Source: Nocardiopsis sp. JB363
GTDB lineage: Bacteria > Actinomycetota > Actinomycetes > Streptosporangiales > Streptosporangiaceae
Length of the DNA stretch: 64,000 nucleotides
Direction of reading: 5' to 3'
Assembly: GCF_900143625.1 (NCBI RefSeq)
Contig: NZ_FRFF01000063.1
Coordinates: 1 to 64,000, forward strand
Shown in pieces: positions 1-8,317 of the stretch (within the stretch, counting starts at the first letter, position 1; every line of letters begins with the position of its first letter). The notes beneath the pieces were generated by a model. It was not told the DNA's origin. It worked only from the letters and a program-made list of their open reading frames with translations, and searched no databases. A program made the translations under genes and the position numbers.

Positions 1-333
1 CCCCTTCCCCGATAGCCGCCAACCGCCGCCCGTGCCGTGCGGGTCAAGGTCACCCACCCCGCTGCCACAGCAACACAACATCGCCTTGACGCGTGCGGTG
101 CGGGCGGCAACAATCACGCGGCGGGGAAGGAGGGAAACCCACCCCCACCGCGCCAGACCACCCCAGGGCTCTCGACCTCAGGCGCACCACCAACACACCC
201 CACCCCGCCCAACAACCCCAAGGAACACGACCTCAGGCGCACCACCAACACACCTACAAAACGCCCCACAACCCCAAGGAACACAACCCAAGGCGCCCCA
301 CACACCCACCTCGCGCAGGGCGTGGAGAAACGG
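1..333. other. Non-coding left edge
   Basis: I see no convincing gene. Open frames exist on both strands but are C-rich, repetitive and rich in His, Pro, Arg and Thr, as expected of translated GC-rich non-coding DNA. The only structure is a short imperfect tandem repeat, listed separately. The stretch lies downstream of the minus-strand membrane-protein gene that ends at 334. Confidence 0.6.
173..284. repeat. Imperfect tandem repeat, about 55-base unit
   Basis: A 26-base block beginning CGACCTCAGGCGCACCACC occurs identically at 173-198 and 228-253. A 17-base block, ACAACCCCAAGGAACAC, occurs at 212-228 and 268-284. The spacing of 55-56 bases makes this about two and a half copies of one tandem unit. 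The third copy is degraded (AACCCAAGGCGCC). It is non-coding and has no dyad, so it is not a CRISPR array; slippage duplication is the simplest explanation. Confidence 0.75.
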
Positions 334-756
334 TCAGATCCGATATTCCGGATCCCGAACGTGGGGGAATTCCAGAACTCTCAATACCAGGGCCAAGCAA
401 AATACCAGTACCCCGGCGAACGTCACCACCATTTCAGCCGGCGAAGCACCATCGGACCACCATTCGCCCACCACAGCGACAAGGACCAGGGCCGCGCACA
501 GGAACATCGGCACGGTGGTCGCCAGATAGACGGTGAGTGTCGACACCCAGGCCACTCTCTCCTTCGGGTTCCGGGCACGGAAAAGAAAAGACGTGACGGG
601 AAGTCCCAAGAGCAGGACCAGATGCGTGATGAACGAGAAGAGATAGGTGACAACACCGTCCCTCAGGTAGGTGGAGAGGGCGCTGACGGCCAACGGTAGA
701 AGTACCGACCAGAGAAGGAGGACGAACCACCAGGAGGTGGCTTCGGGACGGCGCAT
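334..756 (-). CDS. Small integral membrane protein, unknown function
   Basis: 140 residues. Four hydrophobic segments are visible at about residues 8-28, 36-58, 68-97 and 108-127, with a short charged C-terminus (FPHVRDPEYRI). No catalytic motif is recognised. The ATG at 756 follows an AGAAGG Shine-Dalgarno-like sequence on the minus strand. It lies downstream of and parallel to the MurE-like gene, separated by about 110 bases that contain a tandem repeat, so co-transcription is possible but unproven. The membrane location is inferred from hydropathy only; I do not recognise the family. Confidence 0.7.
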   Translation of the reverse strand: MRRPEATSWWFVLLLWSVLLPLAVSALSTYLRDGVVTYLFSFITHLVLLLGLPVTSFLFRARNPKERVAWVSTLTVYLATTVPMFLCAALVLVAVVGEWWSDGASPAEMVVTFAGVLVFCLALVLRVLEFPHVRDPEYRI

Positions 757-813
757 GGGGGTCGCCTTCTGTTCAGGGATGCACCAGGGGGTCAGCGGAA
801 ACCGGTTCCCTTA

Positions 814-884
814 TATATCCGGGGGCACGTCTATATCCGGGGGGCACGTCAATGTGCGGGGGCACGTCAATGTGCGGCGACGAG
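814..884. repeat. 18-19-base tandem repeat at the murE-like stop codon
   Basis: Four tandem units are visible: 814-831 (TATATCC then GGGGGCACGTC), 832-850 (same with one extra G), 851-868 (AATGTGC then GGGGGCACGTC) and 869-884 (AATGTGCGGCGACGAG, inside the gene). On the minus strand the last codons and stop of the MurE-like gene (GCA CAT TGA) followed by CGTGCCCCC are duplicated immediately downstream. Slipped-strand duplication of the gene end explains it. Confidence 0.8.
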
Positions 885-2405
885 TTCGTGGACGGTGGTC
901 ATGTCGTCGAAGGGCAGCATCTCGTCACCGACGATCTGGTAGCGCTCGCTGCCTTTGCCCGCGATCAGTACGACGTCGCCGGTCCGGGCCGTGGACAGGG
1001 CACGGGCGATGGCGGCCCGGCGGTCGGTGATCCGGGTGAACGGGGTCCCGGTCTCCTCGATGCCCGAGGCGACCTGGTCCATGATCGACTCCGGGTCCTC
1101 GTGGCGCGGGTTGTCCGAGGTGAGCACGCAGTGGTCGGAGTAGGTGCCCGCGATCCGACCCATCTCGGCTCGCTTGGTGGTGTCGCGGTCCCCGCCGCAG
1201 CCGAAGACGGTGAACACCCGACCGGAGGCGAAGCCGCGGATCGTGTCCAGGACCTTGTCCAGGGAGTCCGGCGAGTGGGCGTAGTCGACGATCACCGAGA
1301 TGCCCAGCGGGGCCGCGAAGTGCTCGAAGCGACCCGGGATCTGGGGCATTCGCTCCAGCGCCGCCACCAGTCCGGAGAGCTCGTGCCCCTGGATGTGGCA
1401 GGCGGCCAGCGCGGCGAGCGCGTTGGACACCGAGAAACGCCCCGGGGTCGGGATCGCGGCCGGGTACTTGCGACCCTCGTGCCGGAGGACGAAGCGGGCG
1501 CCCGAGGCGTCGACCACCAGGTCGGTCGCCTGGTAGTCCGCCGGTCCCTCGACGGAGTAGGACACCGTGGCCCCCGGCATCATCGCCTGGATGGTGGCGC
1601 CCACCGGGTCGTCCACGTTGATCACGGCCTGACGGCACAAGCCCTGGAACAGCCGTAGCTTGGCGTCCCGGTAGTTCTCCATGGTCCCGTGGTCGTCCAG
1701 GTGGTCCTGGGTCAGGTTGGTGAAGATCCCGACGTCGATGTGGGCGCCGTCCACCCGGCGCTGAAGCAGCCCCATGGACGTCGCTTCCAGCACGACGCTC
1801 CGGGCGCCCCTGGCCCGCATGCGGGCCAGTAGGTACTGAAGGTCCGGGGCCTCCGGGGTGCTGAGCAGGGTCCGGGGCATCGGAATCGGGTCACCGCCGG
1901 TCCGGGCCCCGGAGGTACCGATGACCCCGACTCGGGCACCGGCGGCGATCCGCAGCAGGGACTCGTACATGGACGACACCGAGGTCTTGCCGTTGGTGCC
2001 GGTGACCGCGACGACGTCCATGTCCCGACCGGGTTCGCCGTGGTGGCGCGCGGACACGAGGTCCGCGGCGATCCGGGTGTCCGCGACCCGGACCACGCAG
2101 GCCCCGGGTGGTGTTTCCTCGGCGAGGGTGAGGGGTTCCTGCACGAGGACGGCGACGGCACCCCTGGCGAAGGCGGTGGCGATGCCCTCCGGACCGCCTT
2201 CGGGGTGCCGTGGGAGCGCGAGGTAGAGCGAACCCGGAGCCACTCGATCGATGTCGACGCTGGGCGCCGCGGTGATGGGGATGTCGGGGTCCCCGTGGAT
2301 GACCTGGTGGGCATGGCCGTTGAGCAATGCGCTCAGTTGCAGGGGGTGTCCCTTCGAAGGCGGCGCGACCGCGGATGCGATCGACAGCCGGTATGTCCGA
2401 AGCAT
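867..2405 (-). CDS. MurE-like UDP-MurNAc-tripeptide ligase, diverged stand-alone copy
   Basis: 512 residues, the usual length of a Mur ligase. MurE adds the third peptide residue (meso-DAP or Lys) to UDP-MurNAc-L-Ala-D-Glu using ATP in the cytoplasm. Visible motifs: P-loop GTNGKTS at 136-142 (usually GKTT), STPEAPDLQ at 182-190, FTNLTQDHLDDHGTMENY at 228-245 with the expected carbamylated lysine at 249, VDYAHSPDSL near 373, and DNPR at 431-434, the signature of DAP-adding enzymes. Departures: the usual SSHAL segment reads TSMGL (209-213), and KGHE reads KGSE (484-487). It sits outside any division/cell-wall cluster. It is probably a MurE paralogue; a specialised amide ligase is the alternative. 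The ATG at 2405 is the only good start. Confidence 0.85.
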   Translation of the reverse strand: MLRTYRLSIASAVAPPSKGHPLQLSALLNGHAHQVIHGDPDIPITAAPSVDIDRVAPGSLYLALPRHPEGGPEGIATAFARGAVAVLVQEPLTLAEETPPGACVVRVADTRIAADLVSARHHGEPGRDMDVVAVTGTNGKTSVSSMYESLLRIAAGARVGVIGTSGARTGGDPIPMPRTLLSTPEAPDLQYLLARMRARGARSVVLEATSMGLLQRRVDGAHIDVGIFTNLTQDHLDDHGTMENYRDAKLRLFQGLCRQAVINVDDPVGATIQAMMPGATVSYSVEGPADYQATDLVVDASGARFVLRHEGRKYPAAIPTPGRFSVSNALAALAACHIQGHELSGLVAALERMPQIPGRFEHFAAPLGISVIVDYAHSPDSLDKVLDTIRGFASGRVFTVFGCGGDRDTTKRAEMGRIAGTYSDHCVLTSDNPRHEDPESIMDQVASGIEETGTPFTRITDRRAAIARALSTARTGDVVLIAGKGSERYQIVGDEMLPFDDMTTVHELVAAH

Positions 2406-2498
2406 ACGCCCCTGTCCTCATCGACCCACGTATCGGCACCGACTCCTTACGGAACGTGGAGGAGGGAACGGTGTCGCCCTCATGATTCGGACAGCGGA

Positions 2499-2915
2499 CT
2501 AGTCTCCGGCGGTGCGCCAGAAGACCGGGATGACGATGGCGGCGACCACCAGGTGGGACAGCTCCAGGACGATGGCGGTGGCGGTCGAGGCGCTCACGGC
2601 CAGGGGCGGCAGGAACATCAGCACGGTGATGAGCACCGCGACGATGGTCCACACCAGGCGACCACGGTCGGCACCCAGGACACGTTGGACGAGTAGCAGC
2701 GCGGCCCAGCCCAGGAGGGCGAAACCGGCGCTGAAGATCGCGAAGGCCGGCCAGTCGATCGGGGCGGGTTCCTGGCCGGGGGACGTGACCACCATGTCCG
2801 CTCCGATCAGGGGCCCGGCCAGGGCCACGAGGGCGTTGACGACGGCCACGGCCACCACGGCGACGAGGCGGGGACGCCAGGTGGATCGGGCGGTGCGGGT
2901 CTTGGTGACGGTCAT
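2499..2915 (-). CDS. DUF6069-like four-helix membrane protein
   Basis: 138 residues with a basic N-terminus (MTVTKTRTARSTWRPR) followed by four hydrophobic stretches at about 17-38, 52-76, 88-106 and 110-132. The pattern and the C-terminal ELSHLVVAAIVIPVFWR resemble actinobacterial DUF6069 proteins, which have no assigned biochemical role. It is divergently transcribed from the AraC-type regulator at 3044, with about 130 bases between them, so the regulator may control it. That link is inferred from position only. Family assignment is from memory of the pattern. Confidence 0.65.
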   Translation of the reverse strand: MTVTKTRTARSTWRPRLVAVVAVAVVNALVALAGPLIGADMVVTSPGQEPAPIDWPAFAIFSAGFALLGWAALLLVQRVLGADRGRLVWTIVAVLITVLMFLPPLAVSASTATAIVLELSHLVVAAIVIPVFWRTAGD

Positions 2916-3043
2916 GGGACTTCCTCGCTTCGGGTCGGTTCCTTCATGACCGTACGGACCCGGAAAGAGACTTCCTATGCGTGATCGGCTCCGATGTATA
3001 CGCGATCGTCCATGTTGGCCATCATGCTGGATACGCTGGCGGC

Positions 3044-4003
3044 ATGGATGTACTCAGCGACGTCATCTCGACCATGCGTACCGGTCGGCCACGGTCGGCG
3101 CGGATCGAGTGGTACGCGCCCTGGGGCATGCGGTTCCCGGAAGTACCCGGCGGCAAGTTCCTCGTGGTGTTGCAGGGGGCGTGCTGGGCGCTGGTGGAGG
3201 GCCGCGAACCACTTCAGCTGGGCGCCGGCGACGTCCTCTTCCTGCCCCGGGGCGCCGAGCACGCGTTGGTGAGCGATCCCCAGGCGCCCGTCGAGGGGTT
3301 GGACCGCGTGAAGTCCCTACGGGAGCAGGGCGGGGTGGCCGAGGCCGTGGCGGGCGAGGTGCGGGGCGAACCCACCTGTGTGACGGTCGGTGGTTCCTAC
3401 TTCGCCGGGGTGACGCGTCCCCACCCGCTCCTGGCCCAGTTGCCGTCGGTGGTGCACCTGCCGTCTCGGGTGGGGGAACGCTCCGAGCTGCCGCTGGCGG
3501 TGGGCCTGCTCGGCAGGGAACTGGGGTCGGGGCGTCCGGGCGGGGACACGGTGATCCCGCACCTGTTGGACATGCTGGTGGTCTACATCCTGCGGACCCA
3601 CCTGGAGCAGGAACGTGCGTCGGGTGCGGGGGCCGGGTGCGGTTTCGCGGGCGCCATGCGCGACCCCGGGGTGCACGAGGCGATCCAGGCGGTGCACCGC
3701 GACCCGTCGCGCCCCTGGACCGTGGCGGAACTGGGTGGGCGCGCCGGGCTGTCGCGGGCCGCGTTCTCCCGACGCTTCACCGCCCTGGTGGGGCAGTCGC
3801 CGCTGGCCTACGTGACCTGGTGGCGGTTGACCACCGCGGCCCGGCTGTTGAACGAGGAGGACGCGCCGGTCGGCTCGATCGCGACGAGGGTCGGGTACTC
3901 CTCGCAGTTCGCGTTCGCCAACGCGTTCAAGCGGGAGTTCGGTGTGTCCCCGGGCCGCTATCGGGAGGGGACGCGGTCCGAGCGGTTCGATGGCTCAGGG
4001 TGA
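3044..4003 (+). CDS. AraC-family transcriptional regulator with N-terminal cupin domain
   Basis: 319 residues. The N-terminal half has a cupin-like sensor fold: GGKFLVVLQGACW, then LGAGDVLFLPRGAEHAL. The C-terminal third is the double helix-turn-helix of AraC/XylS regulators, including WTVAELGGRAGLSRAAFSR, the linker QSPLAYVTWWRLTTAARLL and IATRVGYSSQFAFANAFKR. It would bind DNA in the cytoplasm and respond to a small molecule through the cupin part; the ligand is unknown. The frame is open from 2981, but the ATG at 3044 gives the family's usual beginning MDVLSDVISTMR. Its 3' end overlaps the convergent gene 3927-4367 by 77 bases. Confidence 0.9.
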   Translation: MDVLSDVISTMRTGRPRSARIEWYAPWGMRFPEVPGGKFLVVLQGACWALVEGREPLQLGAGDVLFLPRGAEHALVSDPQAPVEGLDRVKSLREQGGVAEAVAGEVRGEPTCVTVGGSYFAGVTRPHPLLAQLPSVVHLPSRVGERSELPLAVGLLGRELGSGRPGGDTVIPHLLDMLVVYILRTHLEQERASGAGAGCGFAGAMRDPGVHEAIQAVHRDPSRPWTVAELGGRAGLSRAAFSRRFTALVGQSPLAYVTWWRLTTAARLLNEEDAPVGSIATRVGYSSQFAFANAFKREFGVSPGRYREGTRSERFDGSG

Positions 4004-4367
4004 GCGTGGTGAACAGGACCGCGCACGGCAGCGCGTAGGGCCCCGGGCCGAGGAAGTAGGTGGCCGGGTCCGCGCCCGATGCCAGGGACGCGAACCCGAG
4101 CAGGGTGAGCGCACCGGTCGAGACCGCGGCCGTCCCACCGACCCAGAGCGGCCAACGTCCCCGGTCACGCCGGGTGTCGGCCAGGGCCGGCGCCGCGGCG
4201 GAGAAGGCCAGGGCGACCAGGACCGGGACGAACACCCAGACCAGGTGACCGAGGGTGGGTTCCTGCGCGCCGGTGAGTACGGGCCCGCCGGTGATGGCGA
4301 GGTGCGCCGCGCCCAGGACCACCCCGGATCCGGCCGCGGCCCACCCCACCCATCGTCGTGCGCCCAT
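3927..4367 (-). CDS. Four-helix membrane protein, unknown function
   Basis: 146 residues with hydrophobic segments at about 7-25, 43-62, 74-96 and 105-124, an Arg/Asp-rich loop (DTRRDRGRW) between helices two and three, and a Pro/Ser/Thr-rich tail. No motif points to a function. The gene overlaps the 3' end of the convergent AraC-type regulator by 77 bases, an unusually long overlap; the last 25 or so codons are low-complexity and the protein could tolerate their loss. The ATG at 4367 is used; the start MGARRWVGWAAAGSG fits an inner-membrane signal anchor. I do not recognise the family. Confidence 0.65.
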   Translation of the reverse strand: MGARRWVGWAAAGSGVVLGAAHLAITGGPVLTGAQEPTLGHLVWVFVPVLVALAFSAAAPALADTRRDRGRWPLWVGGTAAVSTGALTLLGFASLASGADPATYFLGPGPYALPCAVLFTTLTLSHRTARTASPPDSGPGTHRTPA

Positions 4368-4429
4368 GATCTTCTCCCTCTCCGTTCGGTGCCTCGTGAA
4401 CGAGTCTGCCGAAGACGGAGCGCCGTCAC

Positions 4430-4447
4430 CTCCCCCGGGCGGGGGAG
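4430..4447 (-). terminator. GC-rich hairpin downstream of the TAP-family hydrolase
   Basis: CTCCCCC (4430-4436) pairs with GGGGGAG (4441-4447) over a four-base loop. It lies 32 bases beyond the stop codon of the minus-strand hydrolase gene. There is no T-run, as is common for actinomycete terminators. Confidence 0.5.
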
Positions 4448-4478
4448 ATCGTTCGTCCGATGGGGTGAGGTGCGTCGG

Positions 4479-6035
4479 TCAGAGCACGCTCGGGCAGGTG
4501 GTGTCCCGGCCCGGGAGCCCACCGCCCAGCAGGTAGTTCTCCACGGCCTCGTCCACACAGGCGCGGCCGGCCCCGTAGGCGGTGTGGCCGCCGCCCTCGT
4601 AGGTGAGCAGGCCTGCGGAACCGAGCTGTTCGGTCAGTTCCCGCGCCCACGTGTAGGGGGTGGCCGGGTCGCCCACGGTGCCCACGACCAGGATCGGTGG
4701 GGCCATCGGGGCGCTCAGCGCGGTGGGCGTCACCTCGGTGTCCGGCCAGGTGGCGCAGGGCAGCATCCGCCAGACCTCCGATCCGCCGAAGAGCGGGGAG
4801 GCGTCCTCGGCCTCGCGGGCGCCTTGAAGGTAGTCGGCGGTGTCGGTGGGTCGGGGGTGGTCGGCGCAGCGCACCGCGATGTGGGCGGCCTCGTCCGCGC
4901 CGGGGGGTTCCTCGGTCGCGTCGTCGCTCAGGCTCGACAGGTAGTCGGTGACGAACCCGTCGCGTTCGTCGGCGGCCAGACCTGCGAGCAGCAGCGCGGC
5001 GCCCGGCCACAGCTGTTCGGTGTGCAGCGTGCCGCGCAGCAGGTCCAGGAGGTCGTACCTGTCCAGTTCACGACCGTCGATACGCAACGGCTCGGTGTCG
5101 AGGCCGTCCAGGAGGGTCTCCAACTCCTCGGATGCGGTCTCCATACCGGTGAACGGGCATTCCGGGGCGGTGTCCAGGCAATAGGCGACGAAGGCCTCCC
5201 ACGAGGTCTGCAGGCCCGCGGTCTGTTCGACGGTGTCGGTGATCACGTCGCCGTCGATCGTCACCGCACCGTCCAGGACCAGCGCGCCGGAGCGTTCGGG
5301 GTACATCTCTGCGTAGTGGGCGCCGATGGAGGTTCCGTAGGAGTAGCCGACGTAGCGCAGCCGATCGTCGCCCAGGGCGTCGCGCACCAGGTCGAGGTCG
5401 CGGGCGACGTTCACGGTGCCCATGTTGAAGAGGAAGTCCTCGCCCACGGCGTCGACGCAACCGGTGGTGAAGTCGTGGGCGATCCTCTCCAATTTGCGCA
5501 GGGCGCGTTCGGGCAGGTCGTCGGGGTCGATGCCGCGGATTTGGGCCAGGAGTCCGTCCAGGTCGGCGTGGCCTCGGCAGGTGAAACCGCCGCTGTCGCC
5601 GACGCCTCGGGGGTCGAAGGAGACCAGGTCGAAGTTCTCGCGCACCCCGCGGCCCAGGGGCAGGGCGCCGGCGCGGAAGGTGTCGATCCCGGAGACCCCG
5701 GGGCCACCGAAGTCGAACACGAGCGAGCCCCGGCTCGCGCCTCGGGCGGGTTGGCGGATCAGGGCCAGTTCGAGGAGTTCGCCCTCGGGGTCGCCGTGGT
5801 CGACGGGGACGGTGATGGTGCCGCACTCCAGGCGGGCCCGCCAGTCGGGGTCGCCCTCGATCGGTCCGGCCTCGGCGAGTTCGTCCTGGTCCAGGCAGGG
5901 TTCCCAGTCGATGTGCTGTCCGTGGAAGGGGTGGGGCCCGTCCTTGACGTCGGCGAACGGTGCTCCGGGGGTGAGCGCCAGGATCGTCGCCAGCACTCCG
6001 GCACCGAACAGTCGCCGTCTCACCCGCACTCGCAC
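4479..6035 (-). CDS. Secreted alpha/beta hydrolase of the tripeptidyl-aminopeptidase (TAP) family
   Basis: About 518 residues. Such enzymes are exported serine hydrolases that release N-terminal peptides or cleave esters. Visible features: an Arg-rich signal peptide (VRRRLFGAGVLATILAL) ending near AFAD-type cleavage residues, the oxyanion segment FDFGGPGVSG, the nucleophile elbow GYSYG (Ser about 232), and the C-terminal TAP domain with VVGTVGDPATPY carrying the acid and GGGHTAYG carrying the His. The family's N-terminal WEPC and the triad are all present, so it should be active. The frame opens at 6068, but GGAGTGAGG six bases before the GTG at 6035 favours that start. It is followed by a hairpin. 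Confidence 0.87.
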   Translation of the reverse strand: MRVRVRRRLFGAGVLATILALTPGAPFADVKDGPHPFHGQHIDWEPCLDQDELAEAGPIEGDPDWRARLECGTITVPVDHGDPEGELLELALIRQPARGASRGSLVFDFGGPGVSGIDTFRAGALPLGRGVRENFDLVSFDPRGVGDSGGFTCRGHADLDGLLAQIRGIDPDDLPERALRKLERIAHDFTTGCVDAVGEDFLFNMGTVNVARDLDLVRDALGDDRLRYVGYSYGTSIGAHYAEMYPERSGALVLDGAVTIDGDVITDTVEQTAGLQTSWEAFVAYCLDTAPECPFTGMETASEELETLLDGLDTEPLRIDGRELDRYDLLDLLRGTLHTEQLWPGAALLLAGLAADERDGFVTDYLSSLSDDATEEPPGADEAAHIAVRCADHPRPTDTADYLQGAREAEDASPLFGGSEVWRMLPCATWPDTEVTPTALSAPMAPPILVVGTVGDPATPYTWARELTEQLGSAGLLTYEGGGHTAYGAGRACVDEAVENYLLGGGLPGRDTTCPSVL

Positions 6036-6046
6036 ACCGGACCTCA

Positions 6047-6084
6047 CTCCGAGTAGTCGACCCCTCACCCCTACATACTCGGAG
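6047..6084. promoter_or_regulatory. Inverted repeat at the 5' end of the hydrolase gene
   Basis: CTCCGAGTA (6047-6055) and TACTCGGAG (6076-6084) form a perfect 9-base dyad with a 20-base spacer. It lies directly upstream of the preferred GTG start at 6035 and overlaps its ribosome-binding region on the minus strand. It could be an operator or an mRNA hairpin masking the site. No protein is known to bind it. Confidence 0.4.
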
Positions 6085-6174
6085 CGAGCGCGTCGCCACG
6101 CGTGGTGAACATGCCGTGACCAGGGTCAACAGTCCGTTCCGAGGTGTTTTACCTGCCGGGTGATGGCGCGACGT

Positions 6175-8301
6175 TCAGAGGAGGCTGACGTCGGTGTCCG
6201 ACAACGCCGGTGGCGCCTGCGGATCGACCTCCACCACCAGAGGTCGACTGGGGTCGCCGAACCGGATCCCTTGGGTATCGGCCCCTTCGGAGATGCCCTC
6301 CGCGATCCAGTCCACCAGTTCACCGGCCCGGGTCACGTCCCGGCCGGGGCGGGTCAGCGCCAGCAGGGTGCCCGCCACGTCACAGCGCACGCTCAGGTGC
6401 GTGGTCGCGGCGAACACGCTCTGCGCCCACCCGCCCGGGCTCACCTCACGACGCGGCCCGTCGGGGGTGCGGCGCCGGCGCCAGGCGGGGGCGGCCAGTC
6501 CCACCGCCCGATCGTCGAAGGCCAACACCAGGGTGGGCCGCTCCCGCGCGGTGAGGAAGGCCGTGTCGTCGGCAAGAGAGGGGTCCCACCACACCCGGCA
6601 GGGTCCCGAAGCGGCCGTGGAGAGCCTTCGCGCGACCAGGTCCAGCAGTTCCACCTCGACCTCGTCGAGCACCGGACCGTCGACCACCTCGGCCAGGTCC
6701 GACGCCAGCGGTTCGTAGCCGCTCAGCACCAACGACCAGTCCGGGCCGGCGCGACCGCGCAGACGGCGCCGACCATGGCGCAGGCACACCACGGCCCGGT
6801 CGCGGGCCAGTTGGTAGGTGGCGCAGGCCCCACCGTTGAGGGCCGCTTTGGTCAGGCCCAGACTCATCGCCTTGGTTCCGGTGGTGAAGTCCACGACCAC
6901 GGGGCGTTCCCCGTCGCGTTCGCGGTCGATCCACTCCCCCGCCACCGCCGCGACCGCCTCGGGGTCGAACCCGTCGACCGGGTCCGCGGCCAGGCGTACC
7001 CGGTCGCGGTACCCCTCGGCGCGCAGGGTGTCGGCGTCGGGGGCGGGCAGGCCCGGGCGTTCGACCGCGTACAGGGTGCGGGCGGCGGCCTCTCGCACGT
7101 TGGCGCGCAGGCTCTGCCGGGAGGGCAGTACAAGCGTGCGGGAGGGCCGGTGGGCGTGCAGCGCGGTCAGGGCGCCCAGGCGGCTGCCGCCCAGAGGGGT
7201 GACGAGGAGGGGGCCCTGTTCCGGTTCCGGGTGGTGGGGCGGCCCGGCGGCCGGGGCCAGGGGCACGGGCGTCGCCGGTGAGGTCCCGTGGCCGGTGTCC
7301 AGGGCCGGCAGGAAGGCCTTGCACAGGGCGTCGAAGGAGGTCACCCGTTCCCAGAACGCTTTGGCGTGCCACACGTGCACGTTGCGGGCGGACAGGGCCG
7401 GGTTGTAGGCGGTGATGCGTTCGCGCAGGTCGTCCACGACCGGGCCGGTGTAGACGAACAGGGCCTGGGTGGCCCCGCCGAACACGCGCCGTGACTTGGC
7501 GACCGTCCAGCCGGCCCGGGCGACCACGTCCTCGGCTCGGCTCTTGACCTCCACGCACAGGACTCGGTGGCGGTGGCGCAGCAGGGCGTCGAAGTCGGCG
7601 ATGGAACCACCGGGTCGGTAGGGGTCGACCACGCGGCGGGCGCCCAGGACCTCGGTGTCGGGCCGGCCACCGGTGAGTCGGCGCAGGTGGGACAGGACTC
7701 GTCCCTCGGCGATGACGCCGTTGAGTTCGCCCGTGGGCAGGCGTGGATAGGCCCGGCGCAGGGCGTCCTCTCCACCGCCGAGGTAGCGACGCACCGGCGC
7801 CGGGTCGCGACGTTCCTCCCAGTGGGCTCCGTGGATCCCGGCCAAGGTGGCCAGGTCCACCCCGAGCGCTCCGGGCGGGTCGCGGTGGGGGTCGAGGTAG
7901 TGGCGTAGGCGATGCGCCTCGGGTGGGAGGGAGCGTTCGTGGTGCAGGGCCGCGGCCACGCTCATGACCTTGGTGCCGCCGGTGTAGTCCAGGTGCCAGG
8001 GGCGCCCGGCGAGGGCCTCGCGCACCCGGTCCAGGAGCGCGGTGACCGCGTCGGGGTCGTGCGGGTCGGGGCCGACGCTGAGGACGCGTACGGCACGGTT
8101 CTCACGCAGGCGTTCCACCGCCACGGCGACCCGGCGCGCCACCGCCACGGTGCCGTCGCTACAGACCAGGAACAGGTGGTCGACGGGAAGGGTCAGCGAG
8201 GCCAGCAACGCGGGAGTGGGGTTCTGTCCTACGAGGACGACGGCTGCGGAGGGTTCGTCCACGTTGTCCTTTCCCACAGAAGTGGGTCCCACAGTACTCA
8301 T
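6175..8301 (-). CDS. Double-CARF, PD-(D/E)XK nuclease of type III CRISPR systems (Can1-like)
   Basis: 708 residues. CARF domains bind cyclic oligoadenylate made by Cas10 and switch on a fused nuclease. Two CARF domains are visible. The first is at about 20-150 with LDYTGGTKVMS (104-114). The second is at about 365-510 with VDFTTGTKAMS (470-480). Between them is a DUF1887-type nuclease: E199, IADFD (234-238) and the VEVKS strand (250-254), giving a complete E-D-ExK set. Residues 520-708 are unassigned and may be a degenerate second nuclease lobe. This order matches the single-chain layout known for Thermus Can1, whereas Can2/Card1 have one CARF and act as dimers. The gene starts 16 bases after the 121-residue gene, so the two are co-transcribed. 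Confidence 0.85.
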   Translation of the reverse strand: MSTVGPTSVGKDNVDEPSAAVVLVGQNPTPALLASLTLPVDHLFLVCSDGTVAVARRVAVAVERLRENRAVRVLSVGPDPHDPDAVTALLDRVREALAGRPWHLDYTGGTKVMSVAAALHHERSLPPEAHRLRHYLDPHRDPPGALGVDLATLAGIHGAHWEERRDPAPVRRYLGGGEDALRRAYPRLPTGELNGVIAEGRVLSHLRRLTGGRPDTEVLGARRVVDPYRPGGSIADFDALLRHRHRVLCVEVKSRAEDVVARAGWTVAKSRRVFGGATQALFVYTGPVVDDLRERITAYNPALSARNVHVWHAKAFWERVTSFDALCKAFLPALDTGHGTSPATPVPLAPAAGPPHHPEPEQGPLLVTPLGGSRLGALTALHAHRPSRTLVLPSRQSLRANVREAAARTLYAVERPGLPAPDADTLRAEGYRDRVRLAADPVDGFDPEAVAAVAGEWIDRERDGERPVVVDFTTGTKAMSLGLTKAALNGGACATYQLARDRAVVCLRHGRRRLRGRAGPDWSLVLSGYEPLASDLAEVVDGPVLDEVEVELLDLVARRLSTAASGPCRVWWDPSLADDTAFLTARERPTLVLAFDDRAVGLAAPAWRRRRTPDGPRREVSPGGWAQSVFAATTHLSVRCDVAGTLLALTRPGRDVTRAGELVDWIAEGISEGADTQGIRFGDPSRPLVVEVDPQAPPALSDTDVSLL

Positions 8302-8317
8302 TGCGGAACGGCCGGCT

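Noticed and set aside
173..284. Possible CRISPR array near the left edge
   Set aside because: Only about two and a half head-to-tail copies, no unique spacers of constant length, no internal dyad, and 9-14 kb from the cas genes. It is an ordinary short tandem duplication.
2981..3043. Upstream extension of the AraC-type regulator
   Set aside because: The extra 21 residues are not family-like, and MDVLSDVISTMR at 3044 is the standard beginning.
3942..6056. Long plus-strand frame opposite the secreted hydrolase
   Set aside because: Gly/Arg/Val-rich shadow with no domain; the minus strand encodes a complete hydrolase with triad and signal peptide.
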